Part shown: positions 24,817 through 33,299 of the stretch, piece after piece
Position numbering within the stretch: position 1 is the first letter of the stretch
Layout of the letters: each line of letters begins with the position of its first letter
Source: JAUIAI01 sp049680625
GTDB lineage: Bacteria > Pseudomonadota > Gammaproteobacteria > Burkholderiales > Burkholderiaceae_E
Direction of reading: 5' to 3'
Assembly: GCA_049680625.1 (NCBI GenBank)
Contig: JBAUID010000224.1
Span: 1 to 39,192, forward strand
Length of the DNA: 39,192 nucleotides
Notes under the pieces: model-generated
Told to the model about the DNA's origin: nothing
Databases searched by the model: none
What the model saw: only the letters and a program-made list of their open reading frames with translations
Position numbers and translations under genes: made by a program

Positions 24817-26043
24817 ATGACCGACGCCGCGAATCAGTCTCAGGCAGGTTTGTTTGAGAAATTCCTGGGTCGCCTGCTTGGTCGCCTGCCGATTGGCTGG
24901 CTACAGCTGACCCACAATAAATCACGCCTGGCCGCCGCAATTGCCGGCGTGTCGTTTGCCAATATCCTGGTATTCATGCAACTGGGTTTCCTTGGCGCCC
25001 TGATTGACAGTATTCGCCTGCCCTACGAACAATTTAACGCCCAGGTAATGATTTCCGGCTCTGACGCCAACACTCTGGCTGACGGCAGCCCCCTGCCCAG
25101 ACAACGAATGATTGAAGCGCTGGCCGTATCCGGTGTGGAGTCAGCAACGCCGTTGTTCATTGGCAGCATTGACTGGAAACAGGCTGACGGTTCGATACGC
25201 TCGTTAATGGTGTTTGGCATCGACCCGTCCGATAGCGGTCGCTCTACCAATACGTTTAACAATGACGAAATCAACCGCACCCTACCCCGCATAGCCTTGT
25301 CGGACTATGCATTGCTCGATCGCAAAACCCGCAACGTACCAAAACCTGTTATCAATGCCCTAAGCGTAGGCGAGCCTGTCACCTTCGAAACCCGAGGTCG
25401 AACCCTGACTGTCACGGGAACCTTTGAAATAGGTGGCGGATTCTCCACCGATGGCTACATGGTCGTGTCCGATCAGACTTTTCTTAAACTCTTTCCGCAA
25501 CGGGTTTCCGCAGCCCCGAACCACGTCTTACTGACCCTGGCTACGGACGCCGACTCTGATAGAACAATTCACCAACTACGCCAAAAACTGCCCCGATATG
25601 ATTCGGTGGTTCGCACCATCGACGAAGCAGTTGCCGCTGACCAGAGCTTTCAGACAACTCAGAAACCGGTTGGCCTGATCTTCGGTTTTGGGGTGGTGAT
25701 CGGCATTATTGTCGGCGTCATCATCGTCTACCAGATTCTTTCAACCGATGTCGCAGACCACCTGCGTGAATACGCAACCTTTAAAGCGATTGGATATTCC
25801 AATCGCTTCTTTACCGGGCTGGTGCTTGAAGAAGCGGTTGCACTGGCGATTCTGGGTTTTGTGCCGGCAGTGTTCATTTCTTTAGCGTTGTATGCCGGCG
25901 TGCGCTCAGCCACCGGCTTACCGGTCGAAATGCCTTTTGAACGCCTGGTCATTGTTCTGCTGGGCACGATTGTCATGTGCACATTGTCGGGCTTAATTGC
26001 CACCCGCCGCCTGGCCAATGCCAACCCTGCCGATTTGTTCTGA
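24817..26043 (+). CDS. devC: DevC-type ABC exporter permease
   Basis: A 408-residue FtsX/MacB-like permease. It has one N-terminal helix (AAAIAGVSFANILVFMQLGF), a large periplasmic domain (about 65-275) and three C-terminal helices, with the DHLREYATFKAIGYSNRFF coupling loop typical of DevC. It ends at a TGA that overlaps the next ATG (TGATG), so it is coupled to the DevA ATPase. Together with the HlyD-type gene it forms a complete inner-membrane export pump, resembling the DevBCA exporter of cyanobacteria that is also widespread in proteobacteria. Confidence 0.88.
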   Translation: MTDAANQSQAGLFEKFLGRLLGRLPIGWLQLTHNKSRLAAAIAGVSFANILVFMQLGFLGALIDSIRLPYEQFNAQVMISGSDANTLADGSPLPRQRMIEALAVSGVESATPLFIGSIDWKQADGSIRSLMVFGIDPSDSGRSTNTFNNDEINRTLPRIALSDYALLDRKTRNVPKPVINALSVGEPVTFETRGRTLTVTGTFEIGGGFSTDGYMVVSDQTFLKLFPQRVSAAPNHVLLTLATDADSDRTIHQLRQKLPRYDSVVRTIDEAVAADQSFQTTQKPVGLIFGFGVVIGIIVGVIIVYQILSTDVADHLREYATFKAIGYSNRFFTGLVLEEAVALAILGFVPAVFISLALYAGVRSATGLPVEMPFERLVIVLLGTIVMCTLSGLIATRRLANANPADLF

Positions 26044-26774
26044 TGACTGACGCGCAAACCCAGGCCGAGGCACAGGGTGAGACCCAGGCGCAGCCCATCA
26101 TTGTCAGCGAGCTCAATTTTTCATTTGGCACCGGCGAAGCCAAAAAACAGGTTCTGTTTGATATCAACCTGAATATCGATTCGGGCCAGTTGACTGTCCT
26201 GATGGGGGCTTCCGGTTCCGGCAAAACCACTTTGTTAACCCTGGTTGGCTGTCTGCGCCGGGTGCAAGAAGGCAGCGTCCAATTACTGGGCCATGAGCTC
26301 AACAGTGCTCACGAAACGCAACTGATGACCCTCCGGCGTCAACTTGGGTTCATCTTCCAGGCACACAACCTGCACAACAGCTTAACGGCGATGCAAAACG
26401 TTCGCATGGGCCTGGAAGTACACGGCAAAGACAGCAACCGGCAGTTTGAAGAGGCCGCTGCCCACATGCTTGGATTAGTCGGTTTATCCGACCGCCTGCA
26501 TTACCTGCCCGGCAACCTGTCGGGCGGCCAGAAACAACGGGTTGCCGTAGCTCGCGCTCTGGTCGGTAACCCAAGCGTTGTGTTTGCGGACGAACCCACG
26601 GCGGCTCTGGACAAAGACAGCGGCATGCAAGTGGTGGATATGCTGAAAGAACTCGGTGCCAAACGAGGCACCACAACTTTAATGGTGACCCACGATAACC
26701 GCATACTCGACCGGGCCGACCGGGTCATTACCCTGGAAGACGGGCGCATCACCGATGACCAAAAAACGAAATGA
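26043..26774 (+). CDS. devA: DevA/MacB-type ABC exporter ATPase
   Basis: A 243-residue ATPase with Walker A GASGSGKTT at 55-63, signature LSGGQKQR at 159-166, Walker B VVFADEP at 179-185 and switch histidine in VTHD. The N-terminal 18 residues are rich in Gln/Ala/Thr and lie before the ABC core. The start at 26043 overlaps the devC stop by one base, which excludes the longer in-frame ATG at 25977 inside devC. It powers the DevC permease. No terminator with a T-tract follows. Confidence 0.9.
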   Translation: MTDAQTQAEAQGETQAQPIIVSELNFSFGTGEAKKQVLFDINLNIDSGQLTVLMGASGSGKTTLLTLVGCLRRVQEGSVQLLGHELNSAHETQLMTLRRQLGFIFQAHNLHNSLTAMQNVRMGLEVHGKDSNRQFEEAAAHMLGLVGLSDRLHYLPGNLSGGQKQRVAVARALVGNPSVVFADEPTAALDKDSGMQVVDMLKELGAKRGTTTLMVTHDNRILDRADRVITLEDGRITDDQKTK

Positions 26775-27166
26775 CCGCCGGGCCTCAACGACTTGAGCAG
26801 AACGAACCCTGTCTTCTGGCGATTTGCCCGGCGAGGCCTGACTACTGAAACGCTACTTGGGCTGCCCGTTGCCATCATCAACCGAGCCAGAGCCGTCAAT
26901 TTGAGTCATTTGACCAAACGGTGTGTCGACATTCGGTGTGATGTTGTAGGTATAAGTCGTATCCGGCAAAGATACCGGGCCAGCCCCGCCACTACCCGAT
27001 TCAGTCACCTGGATGACCACCCCATGGGTCTGCTGCCGACCATATGTCTCCCTGAATGAAATTTGGAAACGTCGGTTCACGGACTATTGATCTGAGGCGG
27101 ACAAGCAACCCACACTAACTAGAAAAATTGATCCGATACTGCCCGTATTGGTTATGTAACTTCGCT
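26775..27166. other. 392-bp gap between the Dev exporter and the VOC gene
   Basis: The two flanking genes converge here. A weak 5-bp stem, CTCAA/TTGAG at 26784-26797, has no T-tract. The only coding candidate is the low-confidence minus-strand frame at 26853-27080. The rest, including the AT-rich piece at 27105-27165, shows nothing I can name. Confidence 0.5.
26853..27080 (-). CDS. possible small hypothetical protein (75 aa)
   Basis: A GTG-started frame of 75 codons, rich in Gly, Ser, Thr, Asp and Gln (VTESGSGGAGPVSLPDTTYT is one stretch). It looks like a low-complexity secreted or fibre-like tail rather than an enzyme. There is no signal peptide and no good ribosome site, so it may be a remnant of a longer gene. 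I do not recognise it. Confidence 0.3.
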   Translation of the reverse strand: MNRRFQISFRETYGRQQTHGVVIQVTESGSGGAGPVSLPDTTYTYNITPNVDTPFGQMTQIDGSGSVDDGNGQPK

Positions 27167-27868
27167 TCACCTGACCCGTACGGGTGGGTCACTTGGCACC
27201 GAATGCAGCATAAGATCGTCCGGTCGGCCCATAATTTTCTCGTAAACACCCGGTGGATAATTACTCAGATGTGGCCCCGTAGCGGCTGCAATATCCGGCT
27301 GCAGAACCGATCCGGGTTGGGTGTTCGCTTCGATCTCAAACGATGGTGGATTCTTAAACCGCCGCAGCTCATCCTCGCTGATACCGGCAAGGCGGACAAC
27401 TTCCGGATCAATCCATTGCAAACTATTTATCGGTGCCGTGGAATAACTCAGCTCCAAAGTGAGATTTTCAGGGCCGGCAAAGTAGATTGAGCAACACATG
27501 CCGTGTTCAACAGGCCCAATTACCGGCACGCCCTTGGTACGCAGCCGGTCACGCATTAACAGCAGCTCGGTATTGTTTTTTACCCGCAGCGCCAGATGCT
27601 GCATGGTTCCGCGGGCAGACTGTCCACCAGCGTGACCCGCATGGGTCTGCCCGGGCACTACCTCAATACTGGCAATATCCGGGTGACAAACGAATGCAAT
27701 AGAACTTTCATCGTTCAATCGCAAAAATCCGTGCCAGGCTTTGGCAACACCGTGCATCCAATACAAGGCCTGTAGCTCCATGCCCAGTTTATCGGTGAAG
27801 AACTCAATTTGCTCTTTCATGCTGGCGGTGCTGATGGCCAGGTGATGCAGACCTTCTATCTTGTTCAT
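27167..27868 (-). CDS. VOC (glyoxalase/extradiol dioxygenase) superfamily protein
   Basis: A 233-residue vicinal-oxygen-chelate protein. The probable metal ligands are His9 (GLHHLAI), His91 (MQHLALRV) and Glu139 (LTLELSY), the His-His-Glu set of this fold. A tail of about 85 residues after the VOC core (from about 148) is unusual for a bare glyoxalase and contains ISEDELRRFKNPP. Members include lyases, isomerases and ring-cleaving dioxygenases. It follows the flavin monooxygenase gene by 93 nt on the same strand. Together they suggest aromatic or cyclic substrate breakdown; the substrate is unknown. Confidence 0.83.
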   Translation of the reverse strand: MNKIEGLHHLAISTASMKEQIEFFTDKLGMELQALYWMHGVAKAWHGFLRLNDESSIAFVCHPDIASIEVVPGQTHAGHAGGQSARGTMQHLALRVKNNTELLLMRDRLRTKGVPVIGPVEHGMCCSIYFAGPENLTLELSYSTAPINSLQWIDPEVVRLAGISEDELRRFKNPPSFEIEANTQPGSVLQPDIAAATGPHLSNYPPGVYEKIMGRPDDLMLHSVPSDPPVRVR

Positions 27869-27961
27869 ATCGCTCTTTTCCGTGTTGCACTGCAGCTGCG
27901 AACGAGTGAATCGGTCGCGCAGGCTAACGACTCCGGCTAGAGTCTTACCCGACTGCCAGAG

Positions 27962-29152
27962 TTATTTGCCGGCCTCCAATGCGTTGTAACGAAACAAGGT
28001 ATCGCGCGCGTGTTTACCGGCAACCCGCACCGCACGGTTGCGCACCCAGGCTTTCACCCCGGACAAATGAAACACACGTGCATTGCGCCGCGACCCTTGT
28101 TGAATACCTGCGGTACGCTCACGACGCAGGCTCTCGTACCGATCCATGGCGGCGGTAATGTCGTTGCTCTGCGAAAGACAATTGGCCAGCACAGCGCCGT
28201 CTTCGATGGCCATTGCCGCCCCTTGCGCCATAAACGGCAGGGTTGGGTGGCAGGCGTCACCCAGTAGCGAAACCCGACCCCGGCCCCACCTGCGCATCGG
28301 CGCACGGTCAAACAATGCCCACTTGTATAAGCTGTGTGCGTCGCCGTTTTGAATCAGTTGCTGAACATCGTCGTGCCAGCCCGCGAAATCTTCTTCCAGT
28401 TCAGAGCTGTCACCACGCTCGGTCCACGACTCAACTTCCCAGCCCTTTTTTTCGACGACACAAACGCAATTTACCAAACTGCCCGTGCGCACAAAGTAGT
28501 GAACAAAGTGTTTGCCGGGCCCCCACCAGGCGGTTGACATGGGCCGGATCAATCCCTCAGGCAGGCGGGCACTTGGCACCGTCAAACGCCAGGCGATATT
28601 GCCGGTAAAACAGGCACTCTGTGCACCCCAGAGTTGGGCGCGAATCACCGAATGGATTCCATCAGCGCCGAACAGGGCGCTACCACTATGGCTGGTGCTG
28701 TGACCATTGCTTTCAGTCTGTATCTGGACCTGACTGTCATTTTGGGTAAACGACGTAACCCGCGAACCGGTATGCACAGAAATATTGGCTGATGCATGAG
28801 CCGCATCAGCCAGCACTGACAGCAAGTCGGCGCGATGAATGTGGTAGTACGGCATGCCGTAACGAGACACAACATCATCACCAAGCGGTGATTCATTTAT
28901 TACTTTACCCGAGCGCCAATGCCGAAACTGTGTGCCGACCGGCAAAAACGCAAACGCCCGCAATGCGCTTTCCAGACCGAGGTAATGCAGGACACGGGTG
29001 CAGTTAGGTGAGAGCTGAATACCGGCACCCACTTCACTCAGTTCGGCTGCTTTCTCAAATACCGAAACAACAAAACCTTTTTCTGCGAGGCACAGGGCAG
29101 CAGTCAGCCCACCGATGCCACCACCGGCAATCAGAATGCGGGCCTCAGTCAT
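27962..29152 (-). CDS. FAD-dependent aromatic hydroxylase (salicylate hydroxylase-like)
   Basis: A 396-residue group A flavin monooxygenase. It has the N-terminal dinucleotide motif GGGIGG at 10-15, VGAGIQLSPN around 41-50, the ADG motif at 163-165 and the FAD ribityl motif LLGDACHP at 296-303. It resembles salicylate/3-hydroxybenzoate 6-hydroxylases, which hydroxylate aromatic acids with NAD(P)H and oxygen. The ATG at 29152 has an AGGT site; a TTG at 29185 adds 11 unlikely residues. It lies 36 nt after the isomerase-fold gene and before the VOC gene, forming a three-gene minus-strand operon. Confidence 0.87.
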   Translation of the reverse strand: MTEARILIAGGGIGGLTAALCLAEKGFVVSVFEKAAELSEVGAGIQLSPNCTRVLHYLGLESALRAFAFLPVGTQFRHWRSGKVINESPLGDDVVSRYGMPYYHIHRADLLSVLADAAHASANISVHTGSRVTSFTQNDSQVQIQTESNGHSTSHSGSALFGADGIHSVIRAQLWGAQSACFTGNIAWRLTVPSARLPEGLIRPMSTAWWGPGKHFVHYFVRTGSLVNCVCVVEKKGWEVESWTERGDSSELEEDFAGWHDDVQQLIQNGDAHSLYKWALFDRAPMRRWGRGRVSLLGDACHPTLPFMAQGAAMAIEDGAVLANCLSQSNDITAAMDRYESLRRERTAGIQQGSRRNARVFHLSGVKAWVRNRAVRVAGKHARDTLFRYNALEAGK

Positions 29153-29188
29153 GCCGGCTACCTTTGCTATCAATGCTGCTGGCAATGT

Positions 29189-30025
29189 TCAACAATTTGC
29201 CCATCGCTCAAGCACAATTTTCAAGACATCATCAAGAGCCAGCCCGGACCAGTGCGATGACAAAACTTCTATTTCAATCGGGCCGTGATAATCGGCAGCC
29301 TCAACCATTGCCCGTATCGCCGGCAGATCAATAACGCCATCACCGGGCATGCCCCGGTCAAATGCGAGGTCGGTTGTTGGTACCAACCAGTCGGCCACCT
29401 GGAATCCCAGGATATAACCCTTCGCCCGACCAATCGAATCAGACAGGTTTGGGTCCCACCAGGAGTTGTAAGCATCAACCATTACCCCGGCGCCGGCTTC
29501 AATTGCAATTTGCAATGCCTGATCCAGCGTATTAATTGCACCGCGATTGGCAGCCACCATGGGATGCAACGGTTCAACTGCCAGCGCCACTCCGGCGCTA
29601 CTGGCGCGCGGCATCAGGGTCTGAATACTGTCGCTAATTCGTTCCCGACTGGCAACGATGTCTTTGCTGCCGGCCGCCAGACCACCGCCAATGACGGTAA
29701 TCGAAGTCGCACCCAGCATGACGGCCTCATCGATTGTGCGATAGGCATCATCAAGTGCTTTTTGCCAGGCGGCTGGTGTATCGGCCTCACCGAAACCCGC
29801 GATACGGCACAAGGTATTGACCCTCATGTTGCGATCGCGCAAGGCCTGCGCGGCGTGCTTAACCCCTGCTGACGCGTAATGATCCTGCCATGGCGAAACA
29901 ATGCCAATGCCGCGGCGCACACAGGCATCCAGGACTTGATCAAACGGATGTCCGGTACCAACCGTCATCAGGTTCAGCGCCATGCGTGACAATGGCAGTG
30001 CACTTGACGGGGTAGTTGACGCCAT
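29189..30025 (-). CDS. TIM-barrel sugar phosphate isomerase/epimerase family protein
   Basis: A 278-residue xylose-isomerase-like TIM barrel. Likely metal/catalytic residues are Glu151 (AVEPLHP), Asp184 (MVDAYNSWWDP), Asp212 and Glu253 (IEIEVLSS), with DRGMPGDG at 223-230 as a typical loop. The usual His of the QxHxxD-type strand is not evident (GFQVAD instead), so catalysis may differ. Members isomerise or epimerise sugars and polyols, or dehydrate inosose or 3-dehydroshikimate. It is first in its operon and divergent from the AroQ-like gene, an arrangement often seen with shikimate or quinate-like catabolism. The substrate is not determined. Confidence 0.83.
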   Translation of the reverse strand: MASTTPSSALPLSRMALNLMTVGTGHPFDQVLDACVRRGIGIVSPWQDHYASAGVKHAAQALRDRNMRVNTLCRIAGFGEADTPAAWQKALDDAYRTIDEAVMLGATSITVIGGGLAAGSKDIVASRERISDSIQTLMPRASSAGVALAVEPLHPMVAANRGAINTLDQALQIAIEAGAGVMVDAYNSWWDPNLSDSIGRAKGYILGFQVADWLVPTTDLAFDRGMPGDGVIDLPAIRAMVEAADYHGPIEIEVLSSHWSGLALDDVLKIVLERWANC

Positions 30026-30191
30026 ATTGTCTGGTCCGGGTTAATTTAAAGAAGTCGATCATCAAGCGCCCGCGCAAGCTGGGGCCAGCTATTCTCCCAT
30101 AAGGGGTGTCAGGCAGAATACCCCGAGTCAGACGCAACCCCATCCTGGCGTACATCAAACAACGCCGGGTAACCCCAATTCGGAAACCAAC

Positions 30192-30638
30192 ATGGCATCA
30201 AAAATATTTGTACTCAACGGCTCGAACCTGAACCGCCTGGGCACCCGTCAACCCGAAATTTACGGCACTGAAACCCTGGCCAGCGTGGCCCAGCGCTGTA
30301 CCGAACGCGGCGCAGCATTGGGTCTTGAGTTGGATTTTCGGCAGACAAATTTTGAAGGGGAAATGGTTGAAAGCGTGCACGACGCCATTGATAACGGCGC
30401 TGGCATCATCATGAACCCGGCTGGGTTTACCTTTCAGTCTGTCCCGTTAATGGACGCATTAAAGATGTTCGATGGCCCAAAGATTGAAGTCCATATCTCT
30501 AATGTGCACCAACGCGACGACCCAATTTATCACCACTCAATGATGAGCAAAGTGGTCACTGCAGTCATTGCCGGCATGGGCACCGACGGTTACCTGCATG
30601 CACTGGACTGGATGGCGAATCAAGTAAAACGCACGTGA
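30192..30638 (+). CDS. aroQ: type II 3-dehydroquinate dehydratase homologue with altered active site
   Basis: A 148-residue flavodoxin-like protein clearly of the AroQ family: NGSNLNRLGTRQPEIYG with Arg19 and the catalytic Tyr24, FEGEMVESVHDA, and EVHISNVHQRD with catalytic His101. Two substrate-binding residues are changed. The NPxxYTHTS loop reads NPAGFTFQS, placing Phe81 where His is normal, and the FRHHS motif reads IYHHS, with Tyr113 for Arg. These residues bind the dehydroquinate ring and carboxylate in studied enzymes, so a different substrate is likely. The stop overlaps the next gene start (GTGA). It is divergent from the isomerase operon. Confidence 0.85.
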   Translation: MASKIFVLNGSNLNRLGTRQPEIYGTETLASVAQRCTERGAALGLELDFRQTNFEGEMVESVHDAIDNGAGIIMNPAGFTFQSVPLMDALKMFDGPKIEVHISNVHQRDDPIYHHSMMSKVVTAVIAGMGTDGYLHALDWMANQVKRT

Positions 30639-32374
30639 AGAAACACTACGACCTGGTTGTACTTGGCGGCGGCGCGGCAGGCATGACGGCAGCCCTGGTT
30701 GGTGCCATTGAAGGATTGCGCGTCTTGTTAATAGAAAAGAGTGCACAACTGGGTGGCACTTCAGCACGTTCGGCGGGCACCTTGTGGATTCCCGGCAATT
30801 TTTCGATGGCCGCGAACGAAGCACAAAATGACATCGACGCAGCGCGCGCTTATCTGAATGCACTTGTGCAAAATCGCAGCCCGGCAATCATGCGTGAGGC
30901 TTTTCTGACGCAAGGCCCGGTGATGCTCACCTATTTGCAAGAACGCACGGCAATACGCTTTAAGCCCTGCCCGCGACATGCAGACTACCACCCCGACTTA
31001 CCCGGTGCACAGACGGGCGGCCGCCCGGTTGAACCCGAGATATTCGACGGCCGTAACCTGGCTGGCAGTTTCGATTTACTGCGCCCGCCAATTACCGAAT
31101 TCATGGTGTTTGGCGGCATGATGGTCAGCAAGGCTGACATCGATTTACTGCTGAAAGCGGGCCGCAGCCTGGCTGGTACCGTCCATGCACTACAACTCGG
31201 GTCGCGTTACCTGCGCGACCGCTTGCGCTTTTCACGTGGCACCCGGCTCACGATGGGTAATGCCCTATGCGCGGCCCTGCTCCATGAATGCCAGAAACAT
31301 CGGGTCGAAATTCGCACAATGACCAACGTCACAGAGATCGATCGTGAAACCGATCGTACTGAAACTGCCAACAGCCCTGAAAAACCAAAAATCACCAGCT
31401 ATCAACTGACATTGCAGACACCGCTGGCACCGCGAACCACCGCCGAATCAACCCAACAAATTACCAGCCACAACATTGTGTTTTCTGGTGGCGGTTTCTC
31501 CGGCAATCCACAATTGCGGGCAGAACATTTGCCGGCCCCCACCCCTGAATACACGGCAGCCTTCGAAGGCGCTGACGGCAGCAGTCAGCACCTGGCCAAC
31601 AACCTGGGGGCGATATTCGGGCCGTCATGTGAACACAACGCCTGGTGGTTTCCGTCCTCACTTGTATCACGTGCTAACGGCTCAACCGGGGTGTTTCCCC
31701 ACATCATCATGGACCGCGCCAAGCCAGGATTAATTGCCGTGAACGCCGCCGGCCAACGTTTCGTCAACGAAGGGATCAGCTATCACCAGTTTGCGAAGGC
31801 GCAGTACGCATCCGGCGCTATTCCGTGCTGGCTGGTTGCAGACGCCCGTTTTGTTCGCCGCTACGGGTTGGGCATTATCCGGCCCGGTGGCAGTGGCCTG
31901 GCATCCGCAGTGGCCAGAGGCTATGTTCAGAAGGCAACCAGCCTGGAAGCATTGGCCCGCGACATCGGTGTTGATCCCAGTGGCCTTATTGACAGCGCCC
32001 GACGGATGACAGCGTTTGCGAGCAGCGGCATTGACGAAGACTTTGGCAAAGGCAGCGACCCCCTGAGCCGTCAGAACGGTGACCCGGGCGCAGGCCTGCC
32101 CAACCCCGGCCTCGGGCGATTAGAAACACCGCCGTTTTATGCTGTTAAAGTGGTGCCGACAGACTTGGGTACCAGCCGCGGGCTACTCACCGATTGCAGC
32201 GGCAATTTGCTTGATAACAACTTTCAGCCCTTAACCGGCCTGTACGCCTGTGGCAACGACATGCAGTCGGTCATGGGTGGACAATACCCGGCACCGGGGG
32301 TAACCCTTGGGCCGGGCATGACCTTTGCCTATGTTGCCGCGCTGGATATTGCCCGGCGGCTTAAACCACGGTGA
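30635..32374 (+). CDS. FAD-binding dehydrogenase/fumarate-reductase flavoprotein family
   Basis: A 579-residue flavoprotein. The dinucleotide fold starts at once (LVVLGGGAAGMTAAL, motif at 11-16), followed by EKSAQLGGTSARSAGTLWIPG. Near the end, GLYACGNDMQSVMGG and PAPGVTLGPGMTFAYVAALD match the second FAD region of 3-ketosteroid-1-dehydrogenase and fumarate reductase-like enzymes. Such proteins reduce or desaturate C-C bonds next to a keto or carboxyl group. The GTG start overlaps the AroQ-like stop by 4 nt, so the two are coupled and probably work on related intermediates. No signal peptide is seen. Confidence 0.87.
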   Translation: MKKHYDLVVLGGGAAGMTAALVGAIEGLRVLLIEKSAQLGGTSARSAGTLWIPGNFSMAANEAQNDIDAARAYLNALVQNRSPAIMREAFLTQGPVMLTYLQERTAIRFKPCPRHADYHPDLPGAQTGGRPVEPEIFDGRNLAGSFDLLRPPITEFMVFGGMMVSKADIDLLLKAGRSLAGTVHALQLGSRYLRDRLRFSRGTRLTMGNALCAALLHECQKHRVEIRTMTNVTEIDRETDRTETANSPEKPKITSYQLTLQTPLAPRTTAESTQQITSHNIVFSGGGFSGNPQLRAEHLPAPTPEYTAAFEGADGSSQHLANNLGAIFGPSCEHNAWWFPSSLVSRANGSTGVFPHIIMDRAKPGLIAVNAAGQRFVNEGISYHQFAKAQYASGAIPCWLVADARFVRRYGLGIIRPGGSGLASAVARGYVQKATSLEALARDIGVDPSGLIDSARRMTAFASSGIDEDFGKGSDPLSRQNGDPGAGLPNPGLGRLETPPFYAVKVVPTDLGTSRGLLTDCSGNLLDNNFQPLTGLYACGNDMQSVMGGQYPAPGVTLGPGMTFAYVAALDIARRLKPR

Positions 32375-32436
32375 TAGCCTGTCCGAACAATGAATCGGCA
32401 AAACAGTAAACCAGTAAAACCGTTGCGACACAACAG

Positions 32437-33219
32437 ATGACCCTCGTACCCGCCGAACCCCGATCCGAAGCCGAAGCCGAAGCCGAAGCCGAACTGATTG
32501 TTCCCGATGTTCCTGACCTTCCCCAGGTTGAGCCAGCGCATTTCCGGCCGGCCAACCCGCAAGCCTTGCAACCGCAACAAGCCCCCACTCACCCGGTGCG
32601 CATCCTGATGCTTTTTGGCTCGGTGCGCGAACGCTCGTATAGTCGACTGGTCACCCAGGAAGCACAGCGAATCCTCACCGCCCTGGGGGCCGAAGCAAAA
32701 ATTTTTGACCCCGCTGGCCTGCCGCAGCCAGACGCCGACCCGGGTACTCACCCAAAGGTTCAGGAATTGTTGTCACTGGCGCAGTGGGCTGAGGGTATGG
32801 TCTGGTGTTCACCCGAGCGCCACGGCGCAATGACCGGCATCATGAAATCCCAGATCGACTGGATACCGCTATCTATCGGCGGAGTCCGACCCACCCAGGG
32901 TAAAACCCTGGCCGTGATGCAGGTAAGTGGCGGTTCTCAATCGTTCAATGCGGTGAACCAGTTGCGGGTACTGGGCCGATGGATGCGGATGCTGACCATT
33001 CCGAATCAATCGTCGGTTGCCAAAGCCTTTTTAGAATTTGAAGAAGACGGGCGCATGAAAGCGTCGCCGTACTTTGACCGGGTGGTCGACGTCATGGAGG
33101 AACTGGTCAAATTTACCCTGCTCACCCGGGGCTCGATCGACCACCTTCTTGATCGCTATAGCGAACGCCGGGAAGCCCCTGAACAGCTATCGCAACGGGT
33201 AAATCAGAAATCCCTTTAA
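32437..33219 (+). CDS. arsH: ArsH, NADPH-dependent FMN reductase / organoarsenical oxidase
   Basis: A 260-residue flavodoxin-fold protein with near-diagnostic ArsH stretches: GSVRERSYSRLVTQEAQR at 61-78 (FMN phosphate loop), WCSPERHGAMTGIMKSQIDW, VMQVSGGSQSFNAVNQLRVL and the C-terminal DVMEELVKFTLLTR. Known ArsH proteins are NADPH:FMN oxidoreductases, and several oxidise trivalent methylarsenicals. No arsR, arsB or arsC lies nearby, so it is an orphan. The first 50 residues precede the conserved core and contain an E-A repeat coded by a hexanucleotide repeat. It lies 62 nt after the flavoprotein gene and may be used here for flavin or quinone reduction. Confidence 0.9.
   Translation: MTLVPAEPRSEAEAEAEAELIVPDVPDLPQVEPAHFRPANPQALQPQQAPTHPVRILMLFGSVRERSYSRLVTQEAQRILTALGAEAKIFDPAGLPQPDADPGTHPKVQELLSLAQWAEGMVWCSPERHGAMTGIMKSQIDWIPLSIGGVRPTQGKTLAVMQVSGGSQSFNAVNQLRVLGRWMRMLTIPNQSSVAKAFLEFEEDGRMKASPYFDRVVDVMEELVKFTLLTRGSIDHLLDRYSERREAPEQLSQRVNQKSL
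32467..32493 (+). repeat. GAAGCC hexanucleotide tandem repeat in arsH
   Basis: GAAGCC is repeated four times followed by GAA, coding alternating Glu-Ala at the N-terminus of ArsH. Loss or gain of a unit keeps the frame and only changes the length of the acidic tail. Confidence 0.85.
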
Positions 33220-33299
33220 GCGATCACCACACATTGGCCAATAATCCACTGGCTACCCGGTAAAAGCCGTGATAAGTTGCCAGAAACACGGAGACCCCA

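Noticed and set aside
26784..26797. Terminator for the Dev exporter operon
   Set aside because: The stem is only 5 bp and no T-tract follows.
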